Shown here piece after piece: positions 15,650 through 19,649 of a stretch of DNA of 19,649 nt; position 1 is the first letter of the stretch, and each line of letters begins with the position of its first letter. The stretch lies in NCBI GenBank assembly GCA_945911685.1, contig CAMEAW010000044.1:1-19649 (forward strand), read 5' to 3'. The position numbers were made by a program, and so were the translations under genes. This DNA is from Bordetella parapertussis. GTDB lineage: Bacteria > Pseudomonadota > Gammaproteobacteria > Burkholderiales > Burkholderiaceae_B. The notes below the pieces were generated by a model, which saw nothing but the letters and a program-made list of their open reading frames with translations, was not told the DNA's origin and did not search any database.

Positions 15650-17215
15650 TTATGCCAAGCTGACTGCCGCGCGCCCTGCCTCAACAGCAAATTTGGCTAA
15701 GACAAACGCGCCAGACTTTGGATCGCGTGCGTCGTTGACTGCGGTGAGTGTGGTGGTCAGCTGCGTGGGGGTGAGTTCGACCACGCCATAGCCACGCGAG
15801 GCCGCATTGGCAAAGATAAAGTGCGGATTGGTTTCAAGTTGTTTGGTCAGTTGGGCAGGCGTCGAACTCGAGAGTGAAGTAATGCTGGTCCCACAAAACT
15901 CGACTCCGATCGCTTCGCAGTCTGGATTGTTGTAATCCGACAAAACGTGCCCAACCCAATTCTCGTGGATGTCACCACCCAAAAGTACGGGGTTACTCAG
16001 CCGAGTGTGCAGCATCGCGTCAGTCAGTCGACGACGCGCGGCGGGATAACCATCCCAGCCATCATTTCTGAGTAATTGCCCACCCGTGGTGCTGTAGTTT
16101 CGCCGGCCAAACAAGGTTTGCTGGCCAAGCAGGTTCCAGCGGCTGCGCGTCGTAGAAAATTGTTGGGCAAGCCATCGCTCTTGCTCACGACCGAGCAGCG
16201 TACGATGCGGCTGATTGAACGGTTCGCACTGGGCTGGATCGACACGGCCTGAGCCTGGTCGTTGATTAGGCGTGCAGGCCTGCTGATCGCGATACTGCCG
16301 ATCATCAAGCGTGTAAAGCGTAGCCAGGCGCCCGAATGCACTGCTACCGAACACCCTGGCTTCATCGCCTTGCCCGGCAAGCAGCTGAGCAAAACTCGCG
16401 CGCGTAACCGGCATGTTTTCATAAAAAGCTTGGTACGCGGCACGTCGACGCGCCATAAAGTTCTCAACCGGCGTCCCCGATAAACCTTCGTGCGTGGCTG
16501 CGTAATCGTTTTGAACTTCGTGATCATCCCAGGTCACGATCCAAGGATAGGCCGCGTGAATGGCCTGCAAATCTGGATCTGACTTGTGCAGCGCATAGCG
16601 ACTGCGGTAGCCCTCTAGGGTCGTGATCCAGCCGCCCGTGGTGGGCCGTATCTCAACGGGGCGCGAGGCAGGATACTCGTAAATATAGTCACCTAAAAAC
16701 AGCACAAAATCGAGATTTTCGGCGAGCATGTGCCGATAGGCACTGTAGTAGCCATTGCCCCATTGCTGGCAAGAGGCATAGGCCAGTCGCAAGCGTTTTA
16801 CGTCGGCCTGCGGCGCCGGAAAGGTGCGCGTATGCCCGGTGGTGCTGGTAGCAGACCCTGCAATGAAGCGATAGAAATAGGCGCGACCGGGCTCAAGCCC
16901 CGCGACCTCGGCGCGCACCGAGTGTCCGAGTGCGGCCGTAGCTTGAACCACGCCGCTGGCCGCAATACGACTGAACTGAGCGTCGTGGGCAAGCTGCCAA
17001 GTGACTGTCACAGGCTTGGTGGTAAGCCCAGCCGCTTCAAGGGCAGGCGCGCCCAAGCGTGTCCAAAGCACAATCGAGTCGTTAGTGGGCGAGCCGCTGG
17101 CTACGCCTAGGCTAAAGGGTTCAATTGACCACGCTTGTTTGGCAGCAACGATTTGGGGCAACCCTAAAAGGGCTGCCGTTGCGCCAGCAAATTTGAGAGC
17201 CTCTCGACGTTGCAT
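15650..17215 (-). CDS. phoD: Alkaline phosphatase D (PhoD family phosphodiesterase/phosphomonoesterase)
   Basis: An exported metallophosphoesterase releasing phosphate from organic phosphoesters; characterised PhoD enzymes need Ca2+ and Fe3+. The 521-residue precursor starts MQRREALKFAG with a twin-arginine type signal (Arg3-Arg4, hydrophobic to about 25), fitting Tat export of a folded metalloprotein. A PhoD N-terminal beta domain (about 32-133) is followed by the phosphatase domain with ASCQQW including Cys149, FLGDYIYEY (173-181) with metal-ligand Asp176, TWDDHEVQND (228-237), LDDRQYRD (303-310) and GGDIHENW (413-420). All expected ligands are present. GAAGG lies about 9 bases before the ATG. 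No Pho box was recognised. It follows the DUF4337 gene by 85 bases. Confidence 0.92.
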   Translation of the reverse strand: MQRREALKFAGATAALLGLPQIVAAKQAWSIEPFSLGVASGSPTNDSIVLWTRLGAPALEAAGLTTKPVTVTWQLAHDAQFSRIAASGVVQATAALGHSVRAEVAGLEPGRAYFYRFIAGSATSTTGHTRTFPAPQADVKRLRLAYASCQQWGNGYYSAYRHMLAENLDFVLFLGDYIYEYPASRPVEIRPTTGGWITTLEGYRSRYALHKSDPDLQAIHAAYPWIVTWDDHEVQNDYAATHEGLSGTPVENFMARRRAAYQAFYENMPVTRASFAQLLAGQGDEARVFGSSAFGRLATLYTLDDRQYRDQQACTPNQRPGSGRVDPAQCEPFNQPHRTLLGREQERWLAQQFSTTRSRWNLLGQQTLFGRRNYSTTGGQLLRNDGWDGYPAARRRLTDAMLHTRLSNPVLLGGDIHENWVGHVLSDYNNPDCEAIGVEFCGTSITSLSSSTPAQLTKQLETNPHFIFANAASRGYGVVELTPTQLTTTLTAVNDARDPKSGAFVLAKFAVEAGRAAVSLA

Positions 17216-17300
17216 CGCTATTGACCTTCAAAAATGCGGTGTGGTTTGTCTAGCCTCACAGGTGCCCGCGTGCTGTCTTAGCTAGGCGGTACCGCATACA

Positions 17301-17843
17301 TCAAAACAGCGCTGCTGCTCCGAACATCGCAAAAATTCCAAAACCCACAGCCACAATCCCTAAGCCACCAGCCAGCCAGGCAAGCATCATGACGTTTGTG
17401 ATAATTGCAGACGAGGCCAATACAATGGCCACCTGCAAGACGCCAGAGGAAATCTCTAGGTTGTGATATTTGTGGTTGGCAAGCTCACCCAACGCTTGTG
17501 CTTTTTTTGCGCGCTCGGCAAGTTCTTTACGACCTTCGCCGGTGTCTGGCTCAGTGTCATAACGCTTGGAGGCCGCGGCCCATTTTTTTATTTGCTCAAC
17601 AGTTTTTGGATCTTCAGCGTTTGGGCTAATTTGTGCCGATTGTAAAGCGACGTCAGTAGTGGTTTTGCGAATCGACTTTGCTTGAAAAAATGCCCATAAG
17701 TTAGACGCCTCAACCTGTTTGGTAATCACCTCGGTTTGATACGCTTTACTCAGGGTTTCGCTGATTGCTAAAAAAAGTGCTAACACTGCAATGACGAGTG
17801 CAATCTTTTTGTTTGAGGGGTCAACGTGTCCGTGTCCTGACAT
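17301..17843 (-). CDS. DUF4337 family membrane protein
   Basis: A small membrane protein of 180 residues in the DUF4337 family, of unknown function. One transmembrane segment lies at about 13-30, two more at about 133-153 and 155-178; the part between (about 32-130) is polar and helical, with possible coiled-coil character, and includes NLWAFFQAKSIRKT (48-61), typical of the family. The start at 17843 (MSGHGHVDPSNKK) has AGGA 8 bases upstream; the frame is open for another 37 codons upstream inside the UPF0114 gene but without support. It lies 11 bases after the UPF0114 gene, so the two are almost certainly in one transcript. Confidence 0.82.
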   Translation of the reverse strand: MSGHGHVDPSNKKIALVIAVLALFLAISETLSKAYQTEVITKQVEASNLWAFFQAKSIRKTTTDVALQSAQISPNAEDPKTVEQIKKWAAASKRYDTEPDTGEGRKELAERAKKAQALGELANHKYHNLEISSGVLQVAIVLASSAIITNVMMLAWLAGGLGIVAVGFGIFAMFGAAALF

Positions 17844-17854
17844 GGTGGGGATCC

Positions 17855-18391
17855 TTAGTGGTTTTGAGGTTGGTGAGCTTGGCTCAATAGTTTTTCGGTA
17901 TACGCGATTGCGATGGCGGATAAGACAAAGGCCAGGTGAATGAGCGTTTGCCACATCAGCGTGGATTCTGAAATGCTGGGGGCATTAATAAAAGTCTTGA
18001 GCAAGTGAATCGACGAGATCCCGATAATCGCTGTGGCCAGCTTGACCTTCAAAACCCCCGCATTGACGTGCGATAGCCACTCAGGCTGATCAGGATGGTC
18101 TTTAAGCCCCATGCGCGAGACGAAGGTTTCCCAGCCTCCAACAATCACCATGACGAGCAAGTTTGAAATCATAACAACGTCAATCAAACCCAGCACGATC
18201 AGCATGAGCTCGGTCTCGGTGATCGCCTTGTCAACGCCCATCATGGCAATCAGGTGTATGAGCTCTTTCCAGAATTGCCAGACGTAAACGCCCTGCGCAA
18301 CGATGAGACCAATATAGAGAGGGGCCTGAAGCCACCTGCTCATGAAGATCCAGCGCGGCAGTAATTTTAAAGTTGAATTGTTTTTGTTCAT
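17855..18391 (-). CDS. UPF0114 (YqhA/TIGR00645) family membrane protein
   Basis: A four-helix inner-membrane protein of 178 residues in the UPF0114 family, function unknown. Hydrophobic segments lie at about 22-45, 62-86, 115-135 and 147-167. Family-like residues include [11 protein letters not shown] (19-29), [20 protein letters not shown] (73-92) and [19 protein letters not shown] (114-132). No Shine-Dalgarno is seen before the ATG; the region that should carry it is occupied by the end of a 9-bp tandem repeat. It follows lldD by 51 bases and precedes the DUF4337 gene by 11 bases on the same strand. Confidence 0.87.
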   Translation of the reverse strand: MNKNNSTLKLLPRWIFMSRWLQAPLYIGLIVAQGVYVWQFWKELIHLIAMMGVDKAITETELMLIVLGLIDVVMISNLLVMVIVGGWETFVSRMGLKDHPDQPEWLSHVNAGVLKVKLATAIIGISSIHLLKTFINAPSISESTLMWQTLIHLAFVLSAIAIAYTEKLLSQAHQPQNH

Positions 18392-18398
18392 TGTGAGC

Positions 18399-18442
18399 GT
18401 TTCAAGTGTTTCAAGTGTTTCAAGTGTTTCAAGTGTTTCAAC
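18399..18442. repeat. 9-bp tandem repeat (GTTTCAAGT, four copies plus a partial fifth)
   Basis: Four exact copies of GTTTCAAGT run from 18399 to 18434, followed by GTTTCAAC (18435-18442) that runs into the lldD stop codon. On the transcribed minus strand the unit reads ACTTGAAAC and fills nearly the whole space between lldD and the UPF0114 start. The identical copies suggest recent slippage. The repeat does not code for anything in the surrounding genes. Confidence 0.9.
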
Positions 18443-19597
18443 TTAAGTAGGGTAGGTGCCGGGCAACAAAATACTTTTATCGACCGTTTCAATGTCGGTG
18501 CGACCACAAAAGGCCATCGTCAGGTCAAGCTCTTTATGCAAAATTTCAAGTACTTTTCTGACACCAGTTTCGCCCATCGCGCCTAAGCCATATAAAAAGG
18601 CGCGCCCGATGTAACAACCTTGTGCGCCAAGCGCACGCGCTTTTAAAATATCTTGACCGCTGCGCACACCGCCATCCATGTGAATTTCGATTTGTTTGCC
18701 GACGGCGTCGACGATCGCAGGTAGTGACTCTATGCTTGAGGCAGCACCATCAAGTTGACGGCCTCCATGATTGCTGACGATCAGAGCATCGGCCCCGCTA
18801 TTAAGTGCCATGCGCGCATCTTCGACGTCTTGAATGCCTTTCAAGATCAGCTTGCCACCCCAAAGTTTTTTAATCCAAGCTACGTCATCCCAATTCAGGC
18901 GCGGGTCAAACTGCGAGGCAGTCCATTCGCTGAGTTTGCTCATATCGCTAACGCCCTGCACGTGCCCCACGATATTGCCAAATTGGCGGTTTTTGGTAGC
19001 AAGCATCCCCATCGCCCAGCGCGGCTTGGTGGCAATATCAATCATATTGGCCAAGGTCAGTTTGGGCGGGGCGCTTAAGCCATTTTTTAAATCTTTATGG
19101 CGTTGCCCCAAGATTTGCAAATCAAGCGTTAAAACCAGTGCCGAGCAGTTGGCACGCTTCGCGCGTTCAACCAAGCGCTCGATGAAGTCGCGATCTTTCA
19201 TCACGTAAAGCTGAAACCAAAACGGATGATGATTGGTGCCCTCGGCTACCGCTTCAATCGAGCAGATGCTCATGGTCGACAAGGTAAAAGGGATGCCAAA
19301 CTCTTTCGCCACTTTGGCGGCAAGAATCTCGCCATCGGCGTGTTGCATACCGGTTAAACCGGTTGGTGCGATGGCCACAGGCATCGCAACTTTTTGCCCA
19401 ATCATATGGCTCGCGGTCGAGCGATTTTCCATGTTGATCAAAATGCGTTGACGCAATTTGATTTTTTGAAAATCACTCTCGTTGGCACGGTAGGTGCTTT
19501 CTGTCCATGAGCCAGAGTCGGCATAGTCGTAAAACATGCGCGGCACGCGCTTTTTTGCTAAAACGCGCAGGTCTTCGATGCTGGTGATCACACTCAT
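18443..19597 (-). CDS. lldD: FMN-dependent alpha-hydroxy-acid dehydrogenase, L-lactate dehydrogenase type
   Basis: Oxidises an L-2-hydroxy acid, most likely L-lactate, to the keto acid and passes electrons to the respiratory chain or oxygen; peripheral at the inner membrane in LldD. The 384-residue TIM barrel has FYDYADSGS (22-30), PVAIAPTGLTGMQHADGE (73-90), WFQLY (127-131), TLDLQILGQRHKD (157-169), LKGI with Lys253, and the active-site signature SNHGGRQLDG with His277 and Arg280. These match the catalytic set of flavocytochrome b2 and LldD. A lactate, mandelate or glycolate preference cannot be settled from sequence. GGAG lies about 9 bases before the ATG. It heads the run lldD-UPF0114-DUF4337-phoD. 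Confidence 0.9.
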   Translation of the reverse strand: MSVITSIEDLRVLAKKRVPRMFYDYADSGSWTESTYRANESDFQKIKLRQRILINMENRSTASHMIGQKVAMPVAIAPTGLTGMQHADGEILAAKVAKEFGIPFTLSTMSICSIEAVAEGTNHHPFWFQLYVMKDRDFIERLVERAKRANCSALVLTLDLQILGQRHKDLKNGLSAPPKLTLANMIDIATKPRWAMGMLATKNRQFGNIVGHVQGVSDMSKLSEWTASQFDPRLNWDDVAWIKKLWGGKLILKGIQDVEDARMALNSGADALIVSNHGGRQLDGAASSIESLPAIVDAVGKQIEIHMDGGVRSGQDILKARALGAQGCYIGRAFLYGLGAMGETGVRKVLEILHKELDLTMAFCGRTDIETVDKSILLPGTYPT

Positions 19598-19649
19598 GGG
19601 GTAGGTCTCCGCAGGCTCTTGGCCATTGCTGAATTTGTGCCGTAGTTTA
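19598..19649 (-). other. Upstream region of lldD, cut by the window end
   Basis: These 52 bases include the lldD ribosome binding site (CGGAG on the minus strand). I see no clear promoter or gene in them. Confidence 0.4.

Noticed and set aside
17286..17295. Perfect 10-bp palindrome GCGGTACCGC between the DUF4337 gene and phoD
   Set aside because: It is too short to call an operator without a second copy or known regulator, and could be chance.
18399..18442. CRISPR-like reading of the direct repeats
   Set aside because: The units are 9 bp, directly adjacent and have no spacers.

Overview
The window comes from a betaproteobacterium, most likely a Burkholderiales member related to the Alcaligenaceae. 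This rests on gene order (rpe-gph-trpE-trpG-trpD-trpC, with apaG and mltA divergent from rpe) and on protein character. By eye the GC content is a little over 50%. Nearly everything is chromosomal housekeeping. I see no tRNA, rRNA, transposase, phage gene, CRISPR array or other sign of recent transfer.

Layout. At 1-3 a minus-strand gene appears to begin, with a strong Shine-Dalgarno just inside the window. Divergent from it is rhlE (178-1947), a DEAD-box RNA helicase with a long repetitive basic tail. It is followed by a MidA/NDUFAF7-type methyltransferase gene (1962-3128) whose first codons contain a textbook intrinsic terminator. Running the other way (8979 down to 3228) is rpe-gph-[trp leader and attenuator]-trpE-trpG-trpD-trpC, which covers pentose-phosphate epimerisation, phosphoglycolate salvage and the first committed steps of tryptophan synthesis. 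Divergent from rpe, on the plus strand, are apaG, mltA, a ubiH-type FAD hydroxylase, dsbC, a D-2-hydroxyacid dehydrogenase and an AI-2E/PerM-type permease (9038-14927). The right part, all minus strand, holds an orphan FixJ-like response regulator (14940-15575), a Tat-type phoD phosphatase, a DUF4337 membrane protein, a UPF0114 membrane protein and an lldD-type FMN dehydrogenase (up to 19597).

The best find is a complete transcription attenuator before trpE. A leader peptide of 17 or 23 residues ends with a Trp-Arg-Trp-Trp run. An 8-bp stem lies exactly over the two adjacent Trp codons, a competing antiterminator stem can form, and a hairpin followed by a U-tract ends the leader. All can be read directly from 7358-7514. 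Other points of interest are the terminator hairpin inside the start of the methyltransferase gene, the 24-bp repeats in the rhlE tail, a 9-bp tandem repeat in front of the UPF0114 gene, and paired inverted repeats in the unusually wide trpG-trpD gap. I found no convincing novel multi-gene defence or metabolic system. The likeliest place for under-described biology is the lldD-UPF0114-DUF4337-phoD run.
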